DNA of 64,000 nucleotides from contig OZ246004.1 in the NCBI GenBank assembly GCA_965230495.1, positions 930,001 to 994,000 of the forward strand, read 5' to 3'. Each line of letters starts with the position of its first letter. The stretch's first letter is position 1. The position numbers and the translations under genes are program-made. Below are positions 7,407 to 14,850 of this stretch, piece after piece. The stretch is from JACJYM01 sp965230495. Lineage in GTDB: Bacteria; Bacteroidota; Bacteroidia; Chitinophagales; Saprospiraceae. The notes below the pieces were generated by a model, which saw only the letters and a program-made list of their open reading frames with translations, was not told where the DNA came from and did no database searches.

Positions 7407-8105
7407 ATGAGTAGATTAAAAAGTATATTTTTCAATTGGAACAATTTATTTACTATTCTAAGTGTTCTGGTAGCGTTTTACATTTATATTGCTCAAAGCC
7501 ATGAAAACCAAGATTTAAGTAATAAATTATCAATTACAAGAAACCAGTTAAAATTGCATAAGAACGAATTGATCAATACTAAAACTGAATTGGAGAAAAC
7601 AAACAAGGAATTGGAAGAAACTAGAAAGTTGTTGAGAAATACAAATAATAAGCTTGATGATCTTGAAAGTAAAAATAATGCAAATACCATTTCTCTCCAT
7701 AGGCAATCATATAACTCGTGGCTAGCTATCCATAACGATTATGCTAAAAGTTACGGATATTCGAAAGTGTATTTTAGAAATAAATGCTCGGAAAAGATTG
7801 AAGTATCATATTGTTTCATGGATTATGAAGAAAATTGGGTAACAATGGGTTGGAAAACCATAAATCCTGGAGAGAAAAAATATTTAATAAGTACAAATAA
7901 TAGTAATTTTTATTACTACGCAAAGTCTAGTAGTTATAACTGGAGTGGAAAAAATGATGAGGGAAATATCTATTACCCTGTTTCGAATAATTCTTTTTTC
8001 TTTAGGATTAATCATCAGGAGATTCCATTTAGCAAGCAGGTTTATTATCACCATGTTGATTTAAAAGACAATAGAACATTTACTCAAAACTTGTCTTGCA
8101 ATTAG
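7407..8105 (+). CDS. membrane-anchored coiled-coil protein with DUF1036-like domain
   Basis: A 232-residue protein. Residues about 13-29 (LFTILSVLVAFYIYIAQ) form one membrane helix near the N-terminus. A long heptad-rich stretch at about 35-90 (NELINTKTELEKTNKELEET) should be a coiled coil. The C-terminal 115 residues are beta-rich and aromatic. Their pattern, VYFRNKCSEKIEVSYCFMDY, then WVTMGWKTINPGE and FYYYAKSS, resembles DUF1036, a small beta-sandwich usually found in the periplasm. The likely topology is a short cytoplasmic N-terminus with the coiled coil and sandwich outside the inner membrane. It follows the TIR-SspB gene by 27 bases and is probably co-transcribed. The DUF1036 call is tentative. 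Confidence 0.65.
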   Translation: MSRLKSIFFNWNNLFTILSVLVAFYIYIAQSHENQDLSNKLSITRNQLKLHKNELINTKTELEKTNKELEETRKLLRNTNNKLDDLESKNNANTISLHRQSYNSWLAIHNDYAKSYGYSKVYFRNKCSEKIEVSYCFMDYEENWVTMGWKTINPGEKKYLISTNNSNFYYYAKSSSYNWSGKNDEGNIYYPVSNNSFFFRINHQEIPFSKQVYYHHVDLKDNRTFTQNLSCN

Positions 8106-8162
8106 TAAAAGTTTTTTTGGGTCATAGTGTAAAATATTTTTGTGTAATGGATAAGCAAAAAT

Positions 8163-8199
8163 AACTCTGATCAATTCTTAGATAAAATTAATCAGAGTT
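8163..8199. terminator. bidirectional terminator between convergent genes
   Basis: A nine-base inverted repeat AACTCTGAT/ATCAGAGTT lies between the ends of the rightward membrane-protein gene and the leftward lipoprotein gene. A-rich sequence precedes it and TTTT follows a few bases later, as expected for a shared terminator. Confidence 0.5.
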
Positions 8200-8212
8200 C
8201 TGATTTTCTAGT

Positions 8213-8851
8213 TTAGTTATTTGGACATTCTATACAAGTAACACTACATGAGTTAACTACAGTACATAAGCCTTGCCCCGTGCAATCTGAAGCCCCATTT
8301 GATATTTTCCGGTCACAATAGTAGTCTACTCCCAAAGAAACCAATGCTGCCACACCGTATGCGATACACCATGGACAGAATGCGTCGTAGTCTTCTGTGG
8401 GGACATCGAAGTTGACCATAAACTTGTCAGTCATGTCTTGTGGGATTGCTAGTTTGATGGAAAAGTCGTCTATTATCAGAAGAGCTTCATCTTCACCTTG
8501 CCGTACTTTAGAATAAAATTGAGATTCGGAAAATTTGCTATCATAAAATTCTATTTTAATATCGTCAATAAACACATCCATACTGGTTTTATTCTTTTTT
8601 ATAAAAGCAACTTCCCCTAAAGATTGTAAATTAAATTTGGCACTTGTAATGTTCTTTTTTTTATCAGTATTTTTAGATATCGTCCAGTCAAAAAAATTGG
8701 TAAAACTAGATCCACTGAATTTGTGAACAGATTCACCGTTTTCGAATAGAATGTTGAGAGTTGGTTCTGTTTGTTTTTTGGAATCTGATTTTTGACAACT
8801 AGTAGAAAGTATAAGAAGCAAGCAGAAAAATAGATTAAATGTTAATTTCAT
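8213..8851 (-). CDS. cysteine-rich lipoprotein, unknown function
   Basis: A 212-residue protein read leftward. The frame is open 12 codons further upstream, but the ATG at 8851 gives a classic lipoprotein signal, MKLTFNLFFCLLLILSTSC, with the lipobox cysteine at residue 19. The middle part is predicted beta-rich. The last 55 residues hold ten cysteines, including FCPWC, a hydrophobic IAYGVAALVSLG segment, and a CTGQGLC...CSVTCIECPNN end, so a disulfide-rich C-terminal module is likely. It probably sits in an envelope membrane. I recognise no family. Two other proteins of this island, at 11854-13017 and 16233-16877, are also cysteine-rich and exported, but share no obvious sequence with it. 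Confidence 0.65.
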   Translation of the reverse strand: MKLTFNLFFCLLLILSTSCQKSDSKKQTEPTLNILFENGESVHKFSGSSFTNFFDWTISKNTDKKKNITSAKFNLQSLGEVAFIKKNKTSMDVFIDDIKIEFYDSKFSESQFYSKVRQGEDEALLIIDDFSIKLAIPQDMTDKFMVNFDVPTEDYDAFCPWCIAYGVAALVSLGVDYYCDRKISNGASDCTGQGLCTVVNSCSVTCIECPNN

Positions 8852-9102
8852 AATCAAAATTTTAGATAAATAAATTATTTGGTACATAATTAATAGTACT
8901 TTATACTTTATTTTATATCTATTTGATTATTGGATCATTTGATTAAACTATCGGTTTTTCTGAAGAATAAGTGTAATGAAGCGGGTGTTTGCGATCGGCA
9001 AAGGCCGTTAGTAAAATGTTGATCTTAGATTAAAGTCATTTAAGAAAATCATAGTCTTTCCACTGCATGGAAGTGGAACGTCATATAACAGTAATAGTTT
9101 AG

Positions 9103-9474
9103 TTACTTTTTCAATCTAGTATAAAGTACAGCGAAAAGCAATAGTGAAGCCAGTGATAAGAATGTTCCTGAAGCTCTTGATTTTTTGTAAGGAATTAAAA
9201 ACTTCTTTTTATCATAATCATATATCAATTGAATAGAATCTCCAATTATTATTTGATTACATTTTGAAGTAGAAATTGAAACATAGTTTTCATTGTTTTC
9301 GTAATTAACTTCTAGAACATTTCCCGTTCTTTGACCTCCGCAAAATTTTTTAGTTACTTGACAAGAAAATCGTTTACTCGATATATCAAATTTTAAGTCT
9401 GTAATGAAAACAATCAACAGAATAATGACTGCAACGAAACAGATCGGAATCCATATTGAATTTGCTGTATGCAT
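9103..9474 (-). CDS. small membrane protein (DUF3592-like topology)
   Basis: A 123-residue protein with one membrane helix at each end (about residues 7-25, SIWIPICFVAVIILLIVF, and 105-119, FLSLASLLLFAVLY) and a small beta-rich domain between them. The centre contains GNVLEVNYEN and a YDYDKKKFLIPYK hairpin, in the manner of DUF3592-type envelope proteins. It stands alone, read leftward, within the accessory island. No partner gene or catalytic residue is apparent. The family assignment is by layout only. Confidence 0.5.
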   Translation of the reverse strand: MHTANSIWIPICFVAVIILLIVFITDLKFDISSKRFSCQVTKKFCGGQRTGNVLEVNYENNENYVSISTSKCNQIIIGDSIQLIYDYDKKKFLIPYKKSRASGTFLSLASLLLFAVLYTRLKK

Positions 9475-9828
9475 TTTTGCTCTAAAATTCCTAAAACTCT
9501 AATATAGACATTTTACTTAGCCTTAATGTTCATTATTTATTCTACGTTATAGCCTGGTTTGTATTAGCAATGCAAATGGAGTATAATTTCAGGAAGGCTG
9601 ATGATCGGTGGCCTTCTTTATCGTCTATTTGATTCATCTCTATTGTTATTAATAGATCATATTCTACCATGTGATAGAATGAAAGATTTTGACCTTCATC
9701 ATCAGGGTAAACCCACTTAGGGGGAGTTAGTCATTAAGACGAGTATTTGACATAATGTCGAGTTCATAAAAAAAGGTGACTGTAAACAATATGCAGTCAC
9801 CTTAATGGAATTAATAAAAACTTACCTC
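9475..9828. other. 354-base gene-free stretch with a hairpin, a palindrome and a terminator
   Basis: No gene is supported here. A six-base hairpin GAAGGC/GCCTTC occurs at 9593-9616. At 9733-9762 the sequence ATTAAGAC followed by GACATAATGTCGAG matches a second copy at 17481-17513. If read rightward this copy encodes a degenerate version, interrupted by a stop, of the start of the small ORF at 17475. The terminator of the leftward 9829-11190 genes lies at 9767-9803. Confidence 0.4.
9767..9803 (-). terminator. terminator of the leftward 9829-11190 genes
   Basis: A ten-base inverted repeat AAGGTGACTG/CAGTCACCTT (9773-9782 with 9794-9803) lies just after the leftward gene that ends at 9829. On the minus strand it is followed by a run of seven T. 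This is a textbook intrinsic terminator. Confidence 0.75.
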
Positions 9829-10329
9829 TTAGGCGGCCAAGCCTTTTAATCCTCTTCCACACTCCGCAACGGATTTTCTTTGCTGTAGATTATAAATGTT
9901 CGCTACCTCAAACATATCCCCTTGATAATTTTGTATAACTAAATCCATTCTATTGTTAAGGTCTACAATCCCCTGTAATTCTTTTTTCGCTTCATGTGAT
10001 AGGTTACAAAATGGCTCAGCATATCTTATTAGTTCAAGTGGCTGCAAGTCATCCCATAGAAACAATACTTGCAATGCTCGTTCGGTCGTGAACTGCTTAT
10101 TCTTGAATAAAACATCACGATCCACACTATTCTCAAAGTCTACGTACAATTTGTACATCTGGACGGCCTTGTCAATTAGTTTTTTGCTCAGGGGCTTGTT
10201 ATAGCTCTTAGGGTTGCTTATGGTCTCAATTACTAGATCGTCAACAGCTTCACCAATCTTGAAATATCCTTGATCGAAATTGTCCAATAGTCCATTGTAC
10301 TTTTCGTACAGAGTTTTTAATTTTTCCAT
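9829..10329 (-). CDS. helical protein of mobile-element block, ends in LAA
   Basis: A 166-residue, largely helical protein with no family I recognise. It begins MEKLKTLYEKYNGLLDNFDQ and continues with amphipathic helices (LSKKLIDKAVQMYKLYVDFE, LSHEAKKELQGIVDLNNRMD). Its last residues are RGLKGLAA. A C-terminal LAA is the element ClpX recognises at the end of ssrA tags, so the protein could be intrinsically unstable. It is the last gene of a leftward group (11190 to 9829) divergent from the XRE repressor and is followed by a strong terminator. An element-maintenance or phage-like role is inferred from that group alone. Confidence 0.55.
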   Translation of the reverse strand: MEKLKTLYEKYNGLLDNFDQGYFKIGEAVDDLVIETISNPKSYNKPLSKKLIDKAVQMYKLYVDFENSVDRDVLFKNKQFTTERALQVLFLWDDLQPLELIRYAEPFCNLSHEAKKELQGIVDLNNRMDLVIQNYQGDMFEVANIYNLQQRKSVAECGRGLKGLAA

Positions 10330-10378
10330 TATTGTAAATTGTTTTATTTTATGAAATGTGTAAGTCTTGGTATTTGAG

Positions 10379-10591
10379 TTATTGAAGAATATATTTTCCT
10401 TCTTTCACTCGCTTGTTAAATAGATGCAGATTGACAAGTCTGTTCTTGCCATGGTAGCCACCCGGTATCGTTCCATTGTTCAACCCTCGATAAACTTTAG
10501 TTTCACAAAGTCCTGTGATGAAACAAAATAATTGTACACCGACAAATTCGGAATCCACAAGTAGTAAAGTGCCTTTGTTGTTCGACAACAT
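10379..10591 (-). CDS. small HTH (excisionase-like) protein
   Basis: A 70-residue protein. After an N-terminal extension (MLSNNKGTLLLVDSEFVGVQ) it reads LFCFITGLCETKVYRGLNNGTIPGGYHGKNRLVNLHLFNKRV. This spacing of helix, recognition helix (CETKVYRGLNNG), IPG turn and wing fits the HTH_17/Xis/AlpA fold. It lies between the two LAA-ending genes and is read in the same direction. It may regulate or help excise the element. It is short and divergent, so confidence is moderate. Confidence 0.5.
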   Translation of the reverse strand: MLSNNKGTLLLVDSEFVGVQLFCFITGLCETKVYRGLNNGTIPGGYHGKNRLVNLHLFNKRVKEGKYILQ

Positions 10592-10626
10592 AATAATTTG
10601 ATTTTATGATTAAAAAATATAGCAGC

Positions 10627-11190
10627 CTATGCCGCCAAGTTAATTAGCCTCTCAATCCTGAACATTCTCCACGCCTGTTTGTCCAGATCATAATATTTGA
10701 TCGCATCGGGCTTGGATTCCGTTCTTACTCCCTTGCCAGTGAATGATAACATTGATGTATTTAGTGTGCCTTTAGCCTTTCTGATCTCTCCTGTTGCCTT
10801 TCTGTAAGTAATTGATACAATCCCGCTAGAAAGTGATCTAAGTACCTTGTACGCCCTCCAAGCCGCCTTTAGGCATTCAGCAAATGAAAAGTATATTCCT
10901 TTATGGAAATAATACCATGCATTTTTGAAGATAACAGACTTTGGATTCTCCGCAATTGGTTCAGGTTCCAAACCCTCAAAATAATCACCCCAGTATCTAT
11001 TAACGATCTCATCTGATTTTGTTATCAATGATCTTAATTCGATCAGCTCACTATTTGACAAGTTTTTCAACTCTTCTTTGATCTCTGCGTTTTTGCTCTC
11101 TCCATCCATATATCTAGTATGGTCTTCGCTCATTTCGTAATAACTTGGAAAGTTGTTGATCTTGTTTGAAATTTCTATTAAGTTTTTCAT
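10627..11190 (-). CDS. WYL_2/DUF2693-like SH3-fold protein, ends in LAA
   Basis: A 187-residue protein. Helices in the first 110 residues include ELKNLSNSELIELRSLITKS. A C-terminal domain follows the DUF2693/WYL_2 pattern: IVSITYRKATGEIRKAKGTL, then KYYDLDKQAWRMFRIERLI. This is a small SH3-like barrel common in Bacteroidota phages and elements. The ATG at 11190 is preferred over the upstream in-frame start at 11223 because a -7 element TATTTTTG (11228-11221 on this strand) would start transcription between them. It is the first gene of the leftward group facing the XRE repressor. Like the last gene of the group it ends in LAA (RLINLAA). Confidence 0.6.
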   Translation of the reverse strand: MKNLIEISNKINNFPSYYEMSEDHTRYMDGESKNAEIKEELKNLSNSELIELRSLITKSDEIVNRYWGDYFEGLEPEPIAENPKSVIFKNAWYYFHKGIYFSFAECLKAAWRAYKVLRSLSSGIVSITYRKATGEIRKAKGTLNTSMLSFTGKGVRTESKPDAIKYYDLDKQAWRMFRIERLINLAA

Positions 11191-11202
11191 TGTGTATAAG
11201 TT

Positions 11203-11328
11203 TACTTTATTATTATAGTTCAAAAATAAAGTAATTTATATGAAATAACAAATAAATGATAAACTATTTTTTAATTTTATCAGAATCCAATAAAGTATTC
11301 TATATTTGTCTTATAAAATATACTTTAT
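11203..11328. promoter_or_regulatory. divergent control region with four operator-like half-sites
   Basis: The octamer TACTTTAT occurs at 11203-11210 and 11321-11328, and its complement ATAAAGTA at 11226-11233 and 11290-11297. The four sites form two inverted pairs, one over each divergent promoter. The leftward pair brackets a -7 element (TATTTTTG, 11228-11221 on the minus strand). The rightward pair brackets TATATTTG at 11301-11308. The last site overlaps the repressor's own ATG (11327). This is the layout expected of an autoregulated phage-like switch controlled by the XRE protein encoded alongside. Confidence 0.6.
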
Positions 11329-11605
11329 GACAATCGTTTTAGATAGGGTACTGAAGGATAATAATATCAGTTCAGCTGAATTGGCAAGAAGATTAAAAGA
11401 AAAGGGGTATTCTTTGTCTCCTGTGTCTATTTCAAATATTTTGACTAAAAAACATTCTCCAAAGGTTGAGACATTAGAGGCCATCGCCGATACTTTAGGA
11501 ATTAGTATCTTAGAACTGTTTGACAGCACACCGCCAGACTACAAAACTATCTATGAAAAAGACGAGAACGGCGACCTTATCGAAATTGGTTATTTGAAAA
11601 AGTGA
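11327..11605 (+). CDS. XRE-family repressor-like protein
   Basis: A 92-residue protein with a Cro/CI-type five-helix DNA-binding domain filling most of its length. It shows LDRVLKDNNISSAELARRL, then SPVSISNILTKKHSPKVETL, then AIADTLGISILELF. A short acidic tail (YEKDENGDLIEIGYLKK) follows. The ATG at 11327 lies behind a TATATTTG -7 element and overlaps an operator-like octamer, so it is chosen over an earlier in-frame TTG. It is divergent from the leftward LAA-ending genes and probably represses them and itself. The same frame continues past the TGA into a hydrophobic segment; see the next entry. Confidence 0.8.
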   Translation: MTIVLDRVLKDNNISSAELARRLKEKGYSLSPVSISNILTKKHSPKVETLEAIADTLGISILELFDSTPPDYKTIYEKDENGDLIEIGYLKK

Positions 11606-11725
11606 AAAAAGAAAACATGGGAATGGATACAAGGTGTATTTTGGATAGTCTCTTTCAGTCTGGTCCTAAGTGCTATTTTAATGGCTATTTTGGTGTATTG
11701 GCTATTTAGTCAGATGGCTAATTAA
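11606..11725 (+). other. in-frame hydrophobic extension after the XRE stop codon
   Basis: After the TGA at 11603-11605 the repressor frame stays open for 39 more codons. It encodes KKKTWEWIQGVFW, then a membrane-like stretch IVSFSLVLSAILMAILVYWLF, and stops at TAA (11723-11725). No ATG, GTG or TTG precedes the membrane segment in this frame. It could therefore be expressed only by stop readthrough, by frameshifting at the A-rich run just after the stop, or from a non-standard start. The alternative is that it is the wreck of a longer XRE-membrane protein or of a separate small gene. Confidence 0.35.
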
Positions 11726-11853
11726 CTCGGAATAGAAACCGACGACAAGCCAATAGGAAGTTCTTATGGTACGCTTGAAATAAGGAAGGTGGAGAAAGAT
11801 AATACTGTATAATATTCTCTTTCTCCTAATTTATTTATGGATAAGGTAATAAA

Positions 11854-13017
11854 TTAATCACATTCAAAATCATAACTAGTTGTACCTTCATTACAAACAT
11901 CCCCAATTATCTCAAGAGAAATATGATCACAACGATCCCATGAAAAATGTCCTTCAAAGGAAGAGCCACAACCAAAGACTGCATTCTCACAATTAGGATT
12001 AAGATATTGACCTTGACATACATCATCCCCATACCCACACGCACTCGATGAATAGCTTCCAGAATCAACAATAATATCTCCATTAATTCTTACGATTACC
12101 TGATCTCTCACACAATATGTTATAAAATCAAAATCTAGCGAACCCGCATCATTCATTTCATATTCTTGAAGATCATATTCCCGATCAAAATAACCTCTTG
12201 TTTTTTCGAACCAATCACATAAATCTGCTTTAGTATGAAATGCATCAGGACAGCACTCCGCCTTGAAATATAATGATCCATCCCAAACAAACCAATCTTC
12301 ATTAGATATATTATCATAACCAATTAAAAAACATCCATTTCCTCCATTCCAAGAAAAACCATCTGGACAACAAAAATTTTCTTCCCCATATTCGTCACAA
12401 TCTTTATCAATAGTAAATAAACCGTTATAAACGAAGTAATTTGTATTAGGATCAAAATTTGTAAATGTTTTACAATTACCATTACCGTCATAAAAGGATC
12501 TTGGAATTAAATCTGAATTAGGGCTATTATTCCACACTAGATTCTCGTCCCATTCCAATTCGTTTTGAGGGCATTCACAACATTTCAGTTCCATGTAGAG
12601 ATTGCCATCCTGAGTATAAATATCATCATACATCCATTTATCACTATTGTCGATAATATAAGGTAAACAATCTGGTATATTTGTATGGACATCGCTGTCA
12701 CCAACAAAATAGCACGCATTCCAACCATCGTATTTAAATCCATCAGGACAGCATTCATCTCCTACAGGATCAGGGCAACTAGGAAGAACCCATAATTGAT
12801 TATCCCAAAAGAACATTTCATAGTCATCGATATCAACACCAATATCAAAAACACATTTCTCCCCATCATATTGCCAACCACATCCTGCTTCAGTATATCC
12901 TTCCAAGGCTGGGCAACAAGGGTCTGAAGGTTCATAACTAGTCGGACCTGGATCATTTTGTGCGATAATAATGACTGGCAAGAACAACAATATGAACAAA
13001 GTTTTATAAACTCGCAT
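11854..13017 (-). CDS. secreted protein with repeated CCPDGF cysteine modules
   Basis: A 387-residue protein with a signal peptide (MRVYKTLFILLFLPVIIIAQ) and an aromatic, acidic, cysteine-rich mature part. A module recurs with the approximate order W-D-x-x-L-Y/W, cysteines, CCPDGF, W/Y-x-G, C-x-F. Clear copies start with CCPALEGYTEAGC, CCPDGFKYDGWNAC, CCPDGFSWNGGNGC and CCPDAFHTKADLC. The last 80 residues are different (NPNCENAVFGCGSSFEGHFS and following). No T9SS sorting domain is evident. The modules are likely disulfide-linked and extracytoplasmic. I recognise no family. It stands alone in the island, read leftward. Confidence 0.65.
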   Translation of the reverse strand: MRVYKTLFILLFLPVIIIAQNDPGPTSYEPSDPCCPALEGYTEAGCGWQYDGEKCVFDIGVDIDDYEMFFWDNQLWVLPSCPDPVGDECCPDGFKYDGWNACYFVGDSDVHTNIPDCLPYIIDNSDKWMYDDIYTQDGNLYMELKCCECPQNELEWDENLVWNNSPNSDLIPRSFYDGNGNCKTFTNFDPNTNYFVYNGLFTIDKDCDEYGEENFCCPDGFSWNGGNGCFLIGYDNISNEDWFVWDGSLYFKAECCPDAFHTKADLCDWFEKTRGYFDREYDLQEYEMNDAGSLDFDFITYCVRDQVIVRINGDIIVDSGSYSSSACGYGDDVCQGQYLNPNCENAVFGCGSSFEGHFSWDRCDHISLEIIGDVCNEGTTSYDFECD

Positions 13018-13453
13018 AGTACTTAATTTAATGCATTATTAAACAAATTCAGCCTATAACGCCAAAACCATAACTCTGTGACATTTTTCTTTAAAAATTG
13101 CAATAAACCAATCCTCATTTCCCGAATCGAATCAAAACTTCTTGGAATAGCCAGAGATATAACAGATGTTCAAGCCTGTGAATTAGCAATGGAAGTAGTA
13201 AAGGAACGCATGAGAATATTAGGCAATTCAGTTGAAATTGCTAATAGCAGTATTAATTCTAAGATGTTTGAATAGATTATTCTTTATGATAAAATACTTA
13301 GGTTATTAAACAAGCTAAAGTGCCAATAATCTAATGAAATTAACCTCAACTCATATCAATGACATCTTTAAGTAGATGGCCTTCTTCCCAGCTATGTTAC
13401 TGAAATAATTTTATATCGAAATTTTTACTTAATTAACATTTAAACATTACGTT
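13018..13453. other. 436-base stretch without a supported gene
   Basis: The only sizeable ORF (13078-13275, GTG start, 65 codons) has a helical second half but no recognisable family, no promoter and no neighbour in its direction. I do not call it. The remainder is A+T-rich spacer. A weak upstream region for the small secreted protein at 13454 is all that can be seen. Confidence 0.3.
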
Positions 13454-13762
13454 ATGAGATTATTAATGATATTATCAATTTCTATGGGTATGTTCTTAAC
13501 AACACCTAAAAATGATTCTTTAGCTACCAAATCATCATTCAAAAATGAAATTTTGAACTCTGCTTGCAATGGTGGATTAGTATATGATCGCTACGAAAAT
13601 GGATATTACTGGTGGAAAGGAATGAGAGGGGGGGCAGGTGTAAGAATAAGAGTTTCGACCACGGATTGTAATGGTAAAGTGTTAGTTATTTCACCGTACC
13701 AATACATTGGAAAAGGCAAATTTTTAGCTTTAAGAGATTGTCAACAAATTTTGTGCTACTAA
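13454..13762 (+). CDS. small secreted protein, unknown function
   Basis: A 102-residue ORF beginning with a plausible signal peptide (MRLLMILSISMGMFLTT). The mature part is about 80 residues, rich in glycine and aromatics (GLVYDRYENGYYWWKGMRGG). It has cysteines near CNGG, DCNG, DCQQ and at the end (ILCY), suggesting two disulfides. It ends IGKGKFLALRDCQQILCY. I recognise no family. It lies alone in the island ahead of a membrane-protein gene about 190 bases downstream. A small toxin or adhesin-like product would be speculation. Confidence 0.45.
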   Translation: MRLLMILSISMGMFLTTPKNDSLATKSSFKNEILNSACNGGLVYDRYENGYYWWKGMRGGAGVRIRVSTTDCNGKVLVISPYQYIGKGKFLALRDCQQILCY

Positions 13763-13951
13763 AATAAATATCTAGTTGATTTTTGAAGCCATTGTAAACC
13801 CGGATTATGTTATATCGTAATCCGGATTTACCATTTGAAAGTCTTTCTACATGGAATAATTTTGTATACAATCTTTTCTTACTTTTACAGTCATAATGGC
13901 AAAGAATAGTTAACCCCACATTAATGCTCTTTTATTCACTTGCTCGATGAA

Positions 13952-14698
13952 ATGATAATGATGAATGGAATATTTAAATCAGGAATTTTTTGGACAATTG
14001 TTACTGCTTCACTTGGAATAATAGCCACTGTTACCTATTATGAATTAGGTAAGAAGGAAAGATCACTAAGTTACTATGTCAAAAAAGAACCATCGAAAAT
14101 ATTCGATAGCGAAAATACTACTTCAAAAATCCAAGTATACACAGACGATTCTGTAAGGATTACTAAAAATGTTTATGTCACAAATTTAGTTTTGTGGAAT
14201 AGTGGAGATTTGGAAATAAAAAAAACTGATGTAAGAAAACCGATTCATATTTCATTGTCTAATGGGGTGCGGATACTTGATTTTAATTTAGTCAGAGAGA
14301 TTGAAAGAGGAATAAGTAACTTCCAATTAATTAAAGAAAACAATGAATTAACGTTAGATTGGGATTACTTTGATCCAAACTTTGGAATGGAATTACAAAT
14401 TATCTATACCGGAAATGATAAAAGTGAAGTAGGAATAGACGGTTATGTTTTAGGTTCTGAAATCAAGGAGAAGAAAAATGTTCGATTAGATGACTCAAAT
14501 TTAATAGCCCAATTGTTAGCATTCTTAGTATTTATAATAATTTATATTATAATTATAAATATTATGCGTTACACAAGCCTATTGAAGAACAATAGTTTAT
14601 GGTTTAATAGATATGAGATATTCTTTGGTATAATTGCAGGTATGTTAGCAAATTTATTTTTTACTTTAATTCACATGGGCCCCAAAGCCCCTTTATAA
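13952..14698 (+). CDS. membrane protein with central beta domain
   Basis: A protein of about 248 residues. One membrane helix lies near the N-terminus (IFWTIVTASLGIIATVTYY) and two near the C-terminus (LIAQLLAFLVFIIIYIIIIN; FFGIIAGMLANLFFTLIHM). Between them lies a beta-rich domain of about 130 residues with LSYYVKKEPSKIF, VLWNSGDLEIKKTDVRKPI and LQIIYTGND. This layout recurs in many uncharacterised bacterial membrane proteins of accessory regions. Three closely spaced ATGs (13952, 13958, 13961) and a TTG at 13940 are possible starts; I take the first ATG. The domain may be a ligand-binding sandwich at the membrane, but no activity is visible. Confidence 0.55.
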   Translation: MIMMNGIFKSGIFWTIVTASLGIIATVTYYELGKKERSLSYYVKKEPSKIFDSENTTSKIQVYTDDSVRITKNVYVTNLVLWNSGDLEIKKTDVRKPIHISLSNGVRILDFNLVREIERGISNFQLIKENNELTLDWDYFDPNFGMELQIIYTGNDKSEVGIDGYVLGSEIKEKKNVRLDDSNLIAQLLAFLVFIIIYIIIINIMRYTSLLKNNSLWFNRYEIFFGIIAGMLANLFFTLIHMGPKAPL

Positions 14699-14850
14699 TT
14701 CTATGATTTGAAAACATCTTTCTTGTACTCATTTTAAATAGTTTAGGTGTTAGTTTTTCATCAAAAAAACATTTCATCCATTAGTTATAAACAGTTCCTA
14801 CAGTTAACGAAGAAGGTACGTACACTTTATTTAACAAATAATCTTAATAC

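Noticed and set aside
9058..9078. Inverted repeat TTCCACT/AGTGGAA before the small membrane-protein gene's end
   Set aside because: There is no T-run on either side, so I do not call it a terminator.
13078..13275. A 65-codon ORF with a helical second half
   Set aside because: GTG start, no promoter, no recognisable family and no co-directional neighbour; its codon pattern is not convincing.
9609..13386. TGGCCTTCTT present near 9609 and 13377
   Set aside because: A ten-base match without a shared context; only the first copy lies in a hairpin, so chance is likely.
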